A stretch of 64,000 nucleotides of DNA from Ophiobolus disseminans. Taxonomy: Eukaryota > Ascomycota > Dothideomycetes > Pleosporales > Phaeosphaeriaceae. Below the pieces are notes generated by a model, which had not been told where the DNA came from, ran no database searches, and was given only the letters and a program-made list of their open reading frames with translations. The DNA is taken from positions 352,638 to 416,637 of the forward strand of contig MU006239.1 of the NCBI GenBank assembly GCA_010093685.1. The letters are read 5' to 3'. The translations under genes were made by a program, and so were the position numbers. Within the stretch, counting starts at the first letter, position 1; every line of letters starts with the position of its first letter. Shown piece by piece: positions 36,090 to 49,029 of the stretch.

Positions 36090-36371
36090 TGTTAGATTTG
36101 ATAAGGTATTAGAATCTAATAATAGATAAGATAAATTAATAATGTTTATCTTCTTCCCTAGCAGAGTTTAACCTAGTGTTAGATCTTATACTAATGTGCT
36201 AAGGCGCTTGTGCTAACCCCTTCTGTTTTATTCTTTGTTAGTAGCCTTACAGCACTCTTAATATCTAACACACCTCTTTCTATTTTATTCTTTATTAGTA
36301 GCCTTACAGCACCCTTAATATTCCTATTTTATTCTTTGTTAGTAGCCTCACAGCACCCCTAATATCTAATA

Positions 36372-38797
36372 CACTCTCTTAGCTTAGATGTATTTGCAAG
36401 CTAGTAACCTTAGGTAATAATAAGGTTCTTAAGTTTTGCTTAAAGTTCTTCTAATAATGCCTTCTTAGTCACCTTGTATAGTGATACCTTAACTAATCTA
36501 ACTTAATAAAGGAAGTTTAGCCACTTGTTGCCTAGCAACACCTTAGTAAAGCTAACCGCTATTATTTCTAATAATTAAATGTATTGTACAGTAATCTTTC
36601 TACTTGCAACCTTCTATCTTATCTAGTAGTTATAGATGTCTACATGCCTAAGCTTTGTTTAAAGCTCTAATATCTCTTTTGTAACTAGTCTAATAGTCTA
36701 TATATTATCGCAATAAATTGTAATTGTATTAGATAGAAGCTAGATTTAGAGCTCTTTAAGTAGGTGCGATGTGAAGAGAGCTTCCTTAGCTACTTAGGAT
36801 AGGGCTAGGAGTTCTACCTTAGTGGTGGATGTAGTAACAGTGTCTTGCTTACTAGCTCTCTAGGCAATAAGGCTATTAAAGAGCTTAATTGCATAGCCTT
36901 AAGAGCTTTTCCTGTCTTTTGTGTTGTCTGCAAATAATGCATTACTAGCTACTTAAAGAGTGTCTCCTCCTCTGGGCTAAAGTGCTAGCCACCTTGTATC
37001 TAATAGGTATAGAAGGACGCGGTCTGCGGCATTGTAATGCTCTTAGGAGGGGTTTAAGAGGAAGCGTGCTAAGCGTGAGGTAGCAAAAGCGATGTCTAGT
37101 CTAGTGGTGACTGCAGCAAAGAGTAGTAACCTAATTTTGCGTTAGTATCTGTTAATCTCAGTAGGTGTTGATAGTAAGTTTAAGGGCTTAAGTTTAATAG
37201 AACTTATAGGTGTATTATATCGTAGCTTATGCTTATCTACTAGCCTGTGAATTTTATCCACATAGGCAGCTTGTAAGAGATAGATAAGTCCTTCTGTCCT
37301 GTCTCTAATTACCTCTACTCCTAGGAACTACTAGAGATCTTCTCCTCTAGTTATAGTACACTTGTCCTATAAGAGTTAGATAGCTTGTTGTACTTTCTTA
37401 GTCTTGTGTTTGGCATAAGCTAGGATAATATTATCTATATAAAAGAAGATAATAATGCTGTTCTTAATTATGCAGCAAGGCTTGTAAGGGACGCGTATAA
37501 AGCTAAGGTCTTTAAGAGTTATTGTAAACTCCTTCTGTTAGAGCATAGGTAAGATGCGCAATCTATACAAGGCCTTCTAAACCTTAAGAATAATACCTGT
37601 CTTCTAGTATCCTTTAGGCATCCTTATGTAGATTTCCCTATCTATAGTAGCATAAACAAATGCGTTTGTAATGTTATATTGCTTAAGTTCTAGGTTGTGC
37701 TTAGCTGCAATTGCTATAAGCATGCGAAATAATCTGCTAGCTAGGGTAGCTGCATAGGTGTCTTAGGAAGAGATCTGTCTTTGTTAGTCTCCTCTGACTA
37801 CAAGGCGCGCCTTGCACTTAATAAATTAATAATCCTTGTTAAACTTGTAGGTGTATACCTACATGCAGTCTAGGACCTAGTGACCTGTTAGTCTAATTAA
37901 GGCATAGGATACTTCTCTCTATAATTCTATCTTTTGATAGCTTGCTAAATAGTCGCGTTCTGCTTCTTTAAACAGCTCTCCTATTAGGTGTTCTTTAAGC
38001 TTAGTCTTATAAGTTAGTAGAGGTAGGAGCTAACTACGGTGTAGCTTGATGCCTAAGGCAAGCAGCCTCTTTACCTTAGCCTTGTTAACCACTTCTCCTT
38101 TATGTTAACTAACATGTCTAGCCTAAGTTCCTGCTATAAAGGCAGCTGCCTATAGGACAGTCTTAGATAAGCATAACTACGTTAATCCTGTTGCCTTATT
38201 TAGGGTTAACATTGTAGCTAGCAATGCAGCTAGTAGTAGTAGTAATAGTTGAGGTGTTAGGTATATGCCTATAATCTTCCTTCCTTAGTAATAGCTAGGT
38301 AGATTAGTCTCTTCTTAAGCTGTTGAGTCTTCAGTAGTGTTATCCTTAAAGAAGAATTTAACCTCTAGATTAGTTAGTAGTGTTAGAAGCTCTATAGTCT
38401 TAATATAAGTTGCAATCTCTTCTAGTGTGCTGTGCATAAGGTTGTCTATTAGGTCCTTAGTCTTGCTATTAAATACTAAGTGCTTATTAAACACAACATC
38501 GCGTGTGCTAATAACCTTAGCTATAGGTAGTACCTAGATGCGATAGATGTTGGATAATCTATATCCAACTAGGTAGCTAACCTAAGCCTTTAGGTCTTAG
38601 CGTTAGAGGCGTAATTTCCCTCTATAAGTATTATTAGTTATTGCAAAGGCCTTGCATCTATATGCTTTAAGATAAGTAAGGTTTAGTTTGCGGAGTTTGG
38701 TAACAATTCTATTTAAGAAAGCAATCCTAGTAAAGAAGGTCTTATATAGTGTCTTCTAGTTATTAGTGTAGTTTAGCGTTCTATTGTAAAGGTAAAT
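36372..38797 (-). pseudogene. Copia-3 pol C-terminal part (RT, RNase H)
   Basis: On the minus strand this corresponds to Copia-1 about 10,020-12,440, covering the end of integrase, reverse transcriptase and RNase H. RT residues matching the Copia-1 FFYVDN box lie at about 37,430-37,450. The frame is riddled with RIP-type stops. It joins the N-terminal half (46,418 onward) across the Gypsy-3 insertion, which lies in integrase. Confidence 0.75.
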
Positions 38798-39279
38798 TGT
38801 TAGGACTAGCCTATAGGGGGTTGATAAAGGATAAGACTACATAACCTTACCCCGCGGTATATAGCGCGGGAGCGAAGAGCTGTCTAGAGGACAGCAATTC
38901 GTCTTATTACACACACAAGGGGAATATATTAACCTTTAACCTCTGCTGCCTAATCTATGCGTACTCGACCGCTCTCTAACTACCTATTCCTAATATTTAA
39001 ATCACTCTCCTCTTAAGAGCCCTTAAGTAGTGCAACTGTCGTTATAGCGGGTACCCATCGCAAACAACAGAGGGAAGGTAATGCGGAGGAAGAACCTCCC
39101 TCTTAAGAAGGCGCTTCTTTATCACACTACACACCACAAGGATCTCTAGATCTAAATAACTCTGTAAGGGGCCTAACACCCGCAGACGACCTAGCTAAGA
39201 AGGAAGAGCAACAACAGGACGAAGAAGATAGCTATAGGCGCTAGTCTGCGCCACTACGACCTAATCCGCGCTAACCTTT

Positions 39280-42200
39280 ACTAGAACTTAATGAATTGGA
39301 ACAAGAACTAGCAGTAGAGCAGGTATAGTTTAAGAACATGCGCAATCGCGAGAAACTCCGACGATTAAGGGAAATACAGGCGCGCTATAAGGCAGAAGAC
39401 CTTAATGCAGTAAGGATAGCATTAGAAGAGCTAACACGAGCTATACTAGCTCTTATTACGCCCTTAGCGTCCTTACTACACCTATAACCCCTAACTTAGT
39501 TTGCAAAGCATAACTAAGCTAAGTATAACTATTAGGAGCGCGATTGTTAGAGTTATTTTATTTAATCACCTATTAACTTTGTAATAGAGCAATAAAAGGT
39601 GGATTTTAGGGTAATGTACATTTTAGAACTACTAAAGACACTCTAGGGAGCCTACTGCATAGTTAAGGAGCGAGCCTCACCCTTATAGATCCTAACTTAG
39701 GCAGGATTAAAGCAAGTAATGCTTAATTCACTTAGAACGCCCTAGGAGCGGCGAAGACGGGCCTATAAGCAGATTAAGCACTGTAGACAGCGTTAAGGCT
39801 AGTCACCTACTAAGTTACTAGATTATTTGCGGCCACTCTAGGAAGAACTAGGTTCTTCTATTACACTAGAGCTACAAACGATCGAATATATAGCAGCACT
39901 ACGTCTAGAGATCTAAAGAGACGTTAAGCGGCTTCCACTTATGATAAGAACGACAATTCTAATAATTAAGGAATAAGCTAACATTATCTATTAGAGGTTA
40001 ACCTTGTTAAGGGACTTAAAAGACACAAGGCCTAAGGACAAAGCGCAACGCTATCGCTTAGGCTCTAAGGAGCTAGAGAGGAACGCAAAACCCCCTAAAA
40101 AGGCTAAGAAGGCTAAAGCGGCGCAACTAGGCGCAAAAAGGCCCGTAAAGGCCGACGTTACCGCACCTAAGCAACTAATCACCTGTTATAGGTGCGGGGA
40201 ACCTAGGCACAAGGCCTTCGGATGCGAGAAGCCCTAAAAGCGGGTGCAGACCTACGGGAAGAGAAGTTAGGAAAAGAGAAGAGGCAGAAGGCTTAGGCTT
40301 CTACCTTCTTACCTACATCGCTCTTACGCAGGAGCACAAGGAGCTACAAACACTTCGTGAGGCGATGTATCTAACACTCTTAAAGTTGCTCACAGTTAGA
40401 GTTACTCTAGGGTTATCCTCGCTATTTAACGCTCTAATTAACGGTGGCTCCTAGCTAAACCTTATGTCGGCACTACTTGCTAAGGAGCAAGGGTTAACAG
40501 TGGAGTCTCTGCTATTATTACTAGCCGAGAGCGCGAATAGGTTAGAAATCCTAGTATATAGAACCACTACGGCTAACGTGGCTATTACTAATAGAAGAGA
40601 ACACGTGCAGATACATCGCACCCTATTTGTCGTTACGGACTTAAATAAGTACAAGATCTACTTAGGACTGCCTTAGATTAATGCTAACAACCTAAAGCTA
40701 AACTACGCCTCCTAGCGTATGCTGTTCAGAGGGAATAAGAACAAAGACAAGGAGCCGTTCTGTTAAGTTAGTGTTAAAGACGCTAAGTTCTTTAACAAGA
40801 GCATGCGCGATTCTATGTTAGACGTATATGCGTGCTTAGTAAGCTTTATAGACTAGAATAGGTTAGAAGAAGTTACTATAAGCTAGTTGCCGCCACAATA
40901 CGCTAAGTATGCGGATATTAGCTTAGAAGAAGGAGCTTTAGAACTTACTAAGCACTCTTCCTACAATCTACACATTTAGTTGCAAGATAATACGCAACCG
41001 CTCTATTAGCTACTGTACAATCTCTTATCGACCGAGCTAGAGGTTCTCTAGAAGTATCTAGCGGAGTACATAGCACGAGGATAGATCTAGCGATTAAAGT
41101 TACTAGTAGAAGCACTAATACTCTTCGTTAAGAAGAAGAATAGTAGCCTAAGACTTTGCGTAGATTATTAAGGCCTAAACAAGATTACTGTAAAGAATCG
41201 TTATCTATTGCCTCTAATTGCAGAGTTACTAGAACGCTTAGCGCAAGTAAGGTTCTATACGAAGTTAGACGTCTGTAAAGCATATTATAGAGTCTAAATT
41301 AAGAAGGGAGACGAGTAGAAGACCGCCTTTAAGATAAGGTACGGTTATTACAAGTATATAGTGATGCCGTTTGGCTTAATAAACGCACCTGCCCAATTCT
41401 AAGCCTACATTAATAAGGCTTTAGTGGGACTAGTGGATATTACATGTATCGTCTACCTAGACGATATCCTTATCTTCTCCGATATAGAGAAAGAACACGT
41501 AGGACACGTTAAGGAAGTACTACAGAGACTGCGTAAGGCGAAGCTATTTTTAAAGCTTTTAAAGTGCGAGTGGCACACTTAGCGCATAGAGTACCTAGGC
41601 TATATTATTAGTTCCAAAGGAATTAGCATTGACTAGAACTAAGTTAAGACAATTTTAGAGTGGCTAATGCCTCGCACAGTTAGAGATATCCGAGTGTTTA
41701 TTAGCTTTATAAACTACTACCGCAGATTTATTACTGGATTCTCTAAACTAGCGCTTCTATTAACTAAAATAACCTAGAAAGCGCTAAATTCAGCTAGAGG
41801 CGGCTATGCACAAAGAAAGAAGAAGAGCTAGCCTATCAATTTAGGTGCAGAAGAGGAGAGATCCTTCTAAGTTTTGAAAGATGCGTTTCTCTAAGTACCT
41901 ATACTCGCTCACTTTAAGAGAGATAGGAAAACCAAAGTAGAGGTTAATGCCTCAGGCGGTGCAATTTCGGGCATTTTGAGCTAGAAAGTGCTACAGAAGG
42001 CTAGAACGTCCTAGTAGCGCCTAATTAACTTCTACTCGCGCAAGATAATCTAAGCTAAGTACAACTACAACACGTATAACTAAGAGTTGCTTGCGATAGT
42101 TAAAAGTCTAGAACATTAGCGTTATTATCTCTAAGGTATCTACTTTAAGATCTTAACAGATTATTATAACCTTAAGTAGTTTATAGAGACAAAGACTCTT

Positions 42201-43905
42201 AACTACAAACAAGTCTAATTATACCTTGCTCTTACTAAGTACGATTTCGTCCTTAACTACTAACTAGAAGCTACTAACCTAGCAGATAGGCTATTACGAC
42301 GCCTAGACTACATAAGAGAGCTATAGAAGCTAGCTTAGAAGTACAACTAGGTGTTCGTAGAACTATTAAGAGATCTTATCTTAAAGGGAAGTAAAAGTAG
42401 AGCTGTTTTAATCAACGCAGTCGCTACTAGAGCCAAAACTAGGTCGGAAACGACGACGGAGGTCGACGAGGCCTAGAAAGAGTTCTAGGAGATCGAAAAA
42501 ACGCTACCAGCTTCGCCGACAGCTAAAGGAGTCGAAGAAGACACGGACACGACCTTAGAGAGCTCTATAGAGGAAGAAGAGACGGATCTAGGCTAGAAAG
42601 AGCTAATTCGCGCCAACAATGATAACGCTAGCTAACTCTAACTTTTAACGCCTAAAGAAAAGGCACGCGCACTCGAAGAGTGCTATTACAGTCTGCTTGC
42701 GGGCTATTTTAGTGCAAGAAAGACACTAGAGAAAGTGTCGCGCTAGTATACGTAGAAAGGAATAGCAAAGAACGTAGCTAGCTATTGCAATAATTATTTG
42801 CGCTGCAAGAGATCTATTGCAGCAAAACACAAGCTATACAGTCCACTAGCACTCTTACTACTACTAATAAGGGCTTAGAAGGAGGTTACGTTCGACTTTA
42901 TTATCGAACTTCCTCTAAGCAAGATCTCTAGAGTAGTATATAACGCGATTATAGGAATTGTGTGCAGGCTTACGAAGATAGCCTATTATATCCTAGCGCG
43001 TTGCGACTAGGATAGAACTAACCTAGCACAGGCCTAGATAAGGGAGATTATACGACTTTACAGAGTACCCGTAAGGATTATCTTAGATTGTAGCCTCTTA
43101 ATAAAGGCGAAGCATTAGGAGACCTTTAACTACTACCTAGACTTAAAGCGCGTCCTCACTTCCGCGTACTACCTAGAGATAGATAGCTAGACAGAAAGAC
43201 AGAATTAGACGCTAGAGCAGTATCTAAGGTGCTTCTGTACCTTAGAATAGAACGACTAGGCTTTATAGATCTTATTAGCGGAGTACGCGTACAATAACAG
43301 CGTACACGCAACTACAAAGACGATACCTTTCTGCGCGTACTACAGTTTGGACCCTCGTAGCGTAAACTAGCCTAGTTAGGCACTTAGTGACGGAGAATCA
43401 CCCTTAGGTATAGCAGTAGCGGCTAAAGTGATCTTATTACAGGCAGAGTGCAGGAGAAGAATCCTTCTTACTAATAAGTATTAGAAAAAGTACGCTAACA
43501 AGAAACGCCTACCTATTCCGTTTAAGATTAATAATAAAGTGCTACTATCCAACCGTTATATTCGGTCTACTAGGCTAAAAAGAAAGCTAGATTAGAAATA
43601 CATAGGACTAGGGCCTATTGTAGCCTAGATTAGGCCATCGGCGTTTAAAGTAGATATGCCTAGGCTAAAAGACGTTCACCTAGTGTTTTATGCCTCACTA
43701 CTAGAGCTATATAGCCTACGAGGTCTAGTACTACATCTAGATATACCTATTATAGACACGTTGCGCAAATGCAGCGACGACGTGTACAAGGTTAACAAAA
43801 TCCTCAATTAGAGAAAGACTAAGAAAGATAAGTAGGAGTACCTCGTCAAATAGAAGGATTACCTAGACAAGAAGAACTCTTAGAAGCCGGGAGTGTCAAT
43901 CTCCG
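39280..43905 (+). pseudogene. Gypsy-3 gag-pol with chromodomain, RIP-inactivated
   Basis: Gag ends in an intact CCHC knuckle (CYRCGEPRHKAFGC, about 40,180-40,222). A protease remnant at about 40,435 (ALINGGS) follows. Reverse transcriptase has an intact YLDDILIFS at 41,454-41,480. RNase H (about 41,930-42,130) and integrase (about 42,690-43,400) follow, the latter with a zinc-site CNNYLRC and VTFDFI, then a GPY/F-like IGLGPIV near 43,605. A C-terminal chromodomain (EYLVK, KDYLDKKNS) occupies 43,783-43,890. Order and chromodomain place it among the chromoviruses, in a family separate from Gypsy-1/2. Stops fall at Trp/Gln codons. Confidence 0.85.
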
Positions 43906-44456
43906 CAAATACGCTCTAAGAATTCTAGAAGAGAAAAGGTATCCTCTTAAAGCGCAAAAAGAAGCAGGAAGGTCTACTAAAGCGTCGAGGTCAACCCCTA
44001 AAAAACAAGAGGGATAACGTTAGAACATTATAAGCTATGTAAAACCTATTACCTTTACCTTACCTTTTTCCTACGAGGTTTTAGAAGGTGTTTAACAGCA
44101 TAGGTTACACTATTATAGCAGCGGACAATACGACCTAGATTATATTAAGACGCGCTAGGACGTGCTAGATTGTGCTAGAATAACCTAGAATAAGCTAGTT
44201 ATAGCAAATTAGGACACAAATAGCACATTCCAGACCGACTTATACGAGCGTAGAAGGGAATACTGCAGAACAGGATATAATATCACAATTACAGAGACAT
44301 AGGAACAATATATAGCAAGAGGAATCGTTTCTTGCTAGGGCGACCGCCGAAGGCACTAAAGGCCCTATCTACGGCCCTTGCTAGGTAGTCTAGCCTATAT
44401 CTATCTATTCTAGGGTATTCTTATTATCTCTCTTCCTAACTAACTCTAAACATTAC

Positions 44457-46000
44457 TTATTTTCTCGTCTTGCTCCTACTCTTGCCCTTAGCCTTAGGAG
44501 TCTCGCCTAGCAGCAACAGGTCGAAAGGATTGCCATAGCGATGGGTGTAGGCGGATTTCTCGCCCTTAGACAGGTTTAAGTAGGCCTCTTAGGAGTCAGC
44601 GACAGCTTTTGCGGCGAGATTAGCAGCGACGCGGTCGTTGTTAGACCTAGTGGACGAGGGCGCACTAGCCGGACTTAAAGTGGCACCTGCCTACTTAGTA
44701 GCACTATAGCGGCTCTTCTATAGGCTAGAGTTAGCTTAGTTACGCTAGATCGTGCTAGATTGTGCTAGAATAGAATAACTTACGCGCTTCTTAGGCATCT
44801 TAGGAGTGTTCTTGTTAGTGCTAGCCTCGGCCTCCTTAAGTGCGCGCTTCTTCTTGCTAGCGGCGCTAGCCTAACCTGCAATAGTCCTGTCGCGATATTT
44901 AACAATAACTCTAGAGTAAGTATTGTCTTTAAGCTCAATAGCGCCGCTGTAAGCGGTTAGATAGACAGCGTAGGGCTTAACTAGACTCTAAGAGATTAGC
45001 TAAATCCTGTAGACAAAAAATAAAAAAGCTTACCTAGAAACAGTGCAGAACACCTTGCTAGCATACGCAATAAACGCAGCGCAGTTCTAAGATCGCTCTA
45101 GGGCCCGCTTGTGTGTCTTCTTAGTGATATTCTCTCCCTAAGGCTTAGTAGGGTTAGGACGGCGAGTGACTGTTGTCTCCGCGGTCTCAGCTGTCACTAT
45201 TAGCTCCTCTAGGCGCCGGTACTGCTTCTCGTAGCCCTTAGGAGGCTAGATGCGTTAACATAGCCTAGATTGCGCTAGAAAGCGCCTAGATATGCTAAAT
45301 TAGGCAAATCACTTACTAGAAAGCAGTCTGCGCCCTTAGCTAGGCAGCGTTCGCACCGAAGGAACTAGACTACGTTACTCTTTCTAGTCTTGCCTTAGAA
45401 CTCCTTCTAAGTAAGCTTGTTGTTATTCTTGTCGGTGATTACGGGCATACGGCACCCTATACAGCTATTAAACTCGAGGTTGCTGTTAACAAAGCTATCT
45501 TAGCACCTTATGCAGGGATAAGCGGTACAGGCGCTATAGTTGTTAAGGTCTTCCTATCTATTGTCGACAATAGTACGTGTTATAGCGGCAAGGCGCGTAA
45601 TGCGGGGCGGGATGCGAATAGTAGTAAGAGCGGATAAGGTCGTAGAGCAGAAAGTCGTGTTGTGCCTAGAAATAAAAGTTAGTTCTAGGTTACTACAATA
45701 ACGGCCACTTTAGCCTATAATAAGCCTAACCCCGCTAGAACGTGCTAGAACGCGCTATATAACGTCGTTCTAATCTAGTTAGGCTCTAGAATTTCGATCT
45801 TAGAATTCCCTAGATANNNNNNNNNNAAGCCTAACCCCGCTAGAACGTGCTAGAACGCGCTATATAACGTCGTTCTAATCTAGTTAGGCTCTAGAATTTC
45901 GATCTTAGAATTCCCTAGATAGAGGATTACTTACACGCGGAAAGTAGAGTGAGGTGTAGGAGTGATCGTTAAAATAAGCTAAGGGCTTATTTTTATAGCC
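44457..46000 (-). pseudogene. Gypsy-3 antisense accessory gene, multi-exon, Cys-rich
   Basis: I do not recognise this protein. A minus-strand frame runs from near 45,960 to a TAA at 44,457-44,459. Convincing introns are 45,246-45,316 (GTAAGT, GTTAAC, TAG) and 44,718-44,783 (GTAAGT, CTAAC, TAG). A GTAAGT at about 45,934 pairs with an acceptor near 45,706 to give a first intron. A 27 bp GTAAGC-CTACAG unit at 45,007-45,033 is shorter than a usual intron, so that joint is uncertain. The protein has a Cys cluster (CIRC, CIGC, RCERC, CF), a conserved RSxNCAAF segment, then Lys-rich stretches ending KGKSRSKTRK. Inner stops are TAG/TAA at Trp/Gln sites. GCTATAAAAATA at about 45,990 could be its own TATA box. 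It lies between pol and the 3' LTR. Confidence 0.6.
45722..45921. other. Assembly gap (10 N) between two identical 95 bp copies
   Basis: Bases 45,722-45,816 and 45,827-45,921 are identical and flank ten N at 45,817-45,826. This looks like an unmerged contig overlap, so the true sequence probably contains the 95 bp once. It falls in the putative first intron of the antisense gene and should not affect its coding sequence. Confidence 0.85.
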
Positions 46001-46417
46001 GTTTGCAAACGCTCGAACGCGCTAGCAATAAGGCAATTTCTAAGGTAAGAGAGATTCGTGCCTAGGTCTCTCACTAGGTGAAGGCAGATTCTTAAAACAA
46101 AATCGCCCTAGGCTAATATAGCTTAAAATAGCGGACTTAGATAGTATCTACCCTTGCGCAGGACGACCCGTGTAAGAAGTTTCTATAGTTAAGTTGACTA
46201 TCCCTAACAAGGGGGATATTATTAGGACTAGCTTATAGAGGGTTAATAAAGGATAAGACTACATAACCTTACCCCTCGGTATATAGCGCGGGAGCGAAGA
46301 GCTATCTAGAGGACAGCGATTCGTCTTATTACACACACAAGGGGAATATATTAACCTTCGACCTCTTCTACCTAATCTATGCCTACTCGACCGCTCTCTA
46401 ACTACCTATTCCTAACA

Positions 46418-49029
46418 TAAACTGCTGCTCTAGTGATTTTAGGCTACATTTCCTAGGAGAGGTTAGCATCTAGTCTTATAGCGCGTGCCTTCTCCTTGTT
46501 TACACCCTACCCCCTAAGCGTTTAGTACCTCTATTCTAGGCTTAAGTATTAGGAGCTAAAGGCTTAATAATAATCCCTTTAGAGTTAAACTAGCGCTAAA
46601 CTCGTAGTTTGACAGTGGTGATCTTATTATCTACTTTAATAATCTTAATAGTAATATTAAAATAGATCCTAAGAAAGGTAAAGAAGATCCTAAGTTTGTT
46701 AATAATAGAATTTGCAGTTCTGTTGTCCGTAAAGTACATGTTCTATTAGAGTCTAGAGAACCTACAGATAATAAGCATTTAACTCTTCTTCTTAGTAATG
46801 CTCTAGTCCTTATAGAAGTGGAAGTTAATAGCTAGTCTTTCTCCTAGTCCTAGGTTATTGTTGCGTGGTGCGCGGCGTATTTAGCGCTTAGCTTTAGCTT
46901 TGCTATATAAGTTGCACTTAACTGTAGTGATGCCTTTAATGCGCACTCTCTTTCTTAGCTTGCTAAACAAGGTGCTTAATAGCTGCTAGGCTTAGATAGC
47001 CTAAGCGCTTATACTAGGTAATAGCTAAGAATCTTTGTAATACTCTTAGTGTTCTTAAGTTTGTTGTGTAGAAGGCTAAGTTAATAGTTAAGTAGTGTTC
47101 TAACACCTATTAGCTATAAAGCTTAGTGAGCCTTCCTAGAATAGATCTATCTAGTCTCCTAAGTGTAGTAAATTTATGCTTAGTTTCCCACTATATGCCT
47201 AGCTACCTAAGAAGGCGGAATAATACTAGGTTGCATAGGATGTCTAGACAGATAGCAACATTATAAAGGATAAGCTTAGTTGTTCTGCTCTAGTTAGTTA
47301 GGGATAGGTCTAGTGAACTATACCCTATAATCTAGAGTTAAGAGTTGCCTGCCTATATAAAGTCGCTAGGTGTACATAGTCTATTATTATAGATGCGCTC
47401 TAGGTTGTTAGTGATATAGCAGGTTAATCCTAAGTCTAGAATAAAGGAGTGTTTTAAAGAATAACCTTAATTGCTACTAACTTAGAATAAGGCCTTAGTA
47501 ATTGTGTTAGATTTGATAAGGTATTAGAACCCGATAATAGATAAGATGAATTAATGATGATAATCTTCTGTTGTGGTCTTCCCTAGTTAAGTGCGGAGTT
47601 TAACTAGGTGTTAGATCTAGTACTAGTGTGCCAAGGCGCTTGTGCCCGCCCCTCCTGTTTCTTTTAGTGTTAGTAGCCTTACAGCACCCCTGATATCTAA
47701 CAAATTGCGGTGATTTACTAACCTTCTAGTTATTGTTGATTGTTATTAGAGATGTCCTAGATAATTAGTGTCTAGGAGTCTGATCTCTTAACAGTTAGGG
47801 TTTAAGGCTTAGTTCTGCTTATGCCTCGTAGTGCTCCTTAAAGAGTAGGGTTATGCTTACGCTTATACTTAATAAGAGAGCGCATAGTAGCATTTGCTTG
47901 CCACTATTCTAGTGCTTGGCTATTATTAATGTACTAGCAATCCTTAATCCTATAGGCTTGCTTACATGCTAGGCATTTCTTTCTAGATTGTGATGCCTTA
48001 TGTTTAGATAATCTTTTTCTTAATTAAGAGGAGGATTGATTTCCTTGCCTTCTTCTACTATAGGTTCTTCTATAGGTTTTAAATAGCGCACTTTCTATAG
48101 CTGCAGAGGCGTCCCTCTAGCTATCCTAGGTAGTTGCACTACTATTAGCGAGAAATAAGGAGTTATTAGCTACAGCAATAAATGCCTGCTTTTTATTCAC
48201 TAGTTTTAGCGGATAATGTAGACTTATATATTCCTAGAAGCGTTTTATTATCTTCTTTCTTGTTATAAGAGGATTGAACCTTCTAGTATCTTAGAAGGTT
48301 GCAGCCTATATAGGTGCTACCTTGTTTACAGCCTGCAGAAAGTCTTTAGTAATATTATTAATATTATGTACCTTAGACACTCTATGCACTATTGCATCTA
48401 ATAATGCTTAATTATATTCCGCTAGCTATGTATCCTAATTGTGTGTATTGCGTATTAGCTTAAGGGCAGTGTAGTAGCGTTCGCGTGTGCGTTCCTTTTT
48501 AAGGCGATTATTAACCCTAGCAGTAAGCTTAAGGTTAGCAAGCCACTAGCGCAGTAACTGTTCTAGTGGGCAGCATGTGCGTTAGAGGTAGAGCGCAACT
48601 ATTAATTGGATTAGCTAGGTAACATGCTAAATACTCTTCTGTTAAGTATTATATTAGTAGAGATTAAGCTTATATCTCTTAGTAAGGGTCTTATAGTAGT
48701 CTATATCCTTCTTGTAGGCTTTCTAGCCTTAGATTAATAACATAGATAGGCGTGTTGCCTCCTTAATTCTAGCTGCAGCACTGTACTAGGATAGTTTAGG
48801 CAGGTCTAGCATAATTAGCTTAATTAGGAATAGGACTAGTTCTTCTTCCTTTACATTATCCTAGATGTTGTAGGTAGCGCAGCGCGCTTTGACTTAAGTA
48901 AGCTAAGTAGTCTAGTTATACTAGTTGCTAAGGATAACAGTTGCATCGCGTTAGTTAATAAGAGACATAGTGTAGTTGTTGAATAGCTTTTTAGTAGGTA
49001 GCCTTAGTGAAGGCAGTAAGACTCTTAAT
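46418..49029 (-). pseudogene. Copia-3 N-terminal part (gag, protease, integrase)
   Basis: The minus-strand sequence matches Copia-1 about 7,575-10,005. It contains gag, the knuckle remnant, protease and the zinc site and first catalytic region of integrase. It is broken by RIP-type stops and by a solo LTR at 47,505. The uninterrupted joint with 38,797 reconstitutes the integrase order seen in Copia-1. Confidence 0.75.
47505..47702 (-). repeat. Copia solo LTR inside Copia-3
   Basis: A 198 bp LTR of the Copia-1 type in inverse orientation (TGTTAGATTTG to ATATCTAACA), flanked by a perfect 5 bp duplication AATTG (47,500-47,504 and 47,703-47,707). No interior adjoins. It lacks the extended end of the Copia-3 LTRs, so it came from a different subfamily member. 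Confidence 0.88.

Larger units (their letters stand above)
38798..46417 (+). mobile_element. Gypsy-3, complete chromovirus with antisense accessory gene
   Basis: A 7,620 bp element with 198 bp LTRs (38,798-38,995 and 46,220-46,417), starting TGTTAGGA or TATTAGGA and ending CCTAACA or CCTAATA. The polypurine tract AAGGGGGATAT precedes the 3' LTR. Flanks TAAAT (38,793-38,797) and TAAAC (46,418-46,422) differ by one C-to-T, and Copia-1 at about 10,005 shows the intact site. The LTRs have a TATA box (GTATATAG, about 38,858). Unusually, about 2.3 kb separate the end of pol from the 3' LTR; most of it holds a gene on the opposite strand. A 10 bp run of N lies at 45,817. Confidence 0.88.
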
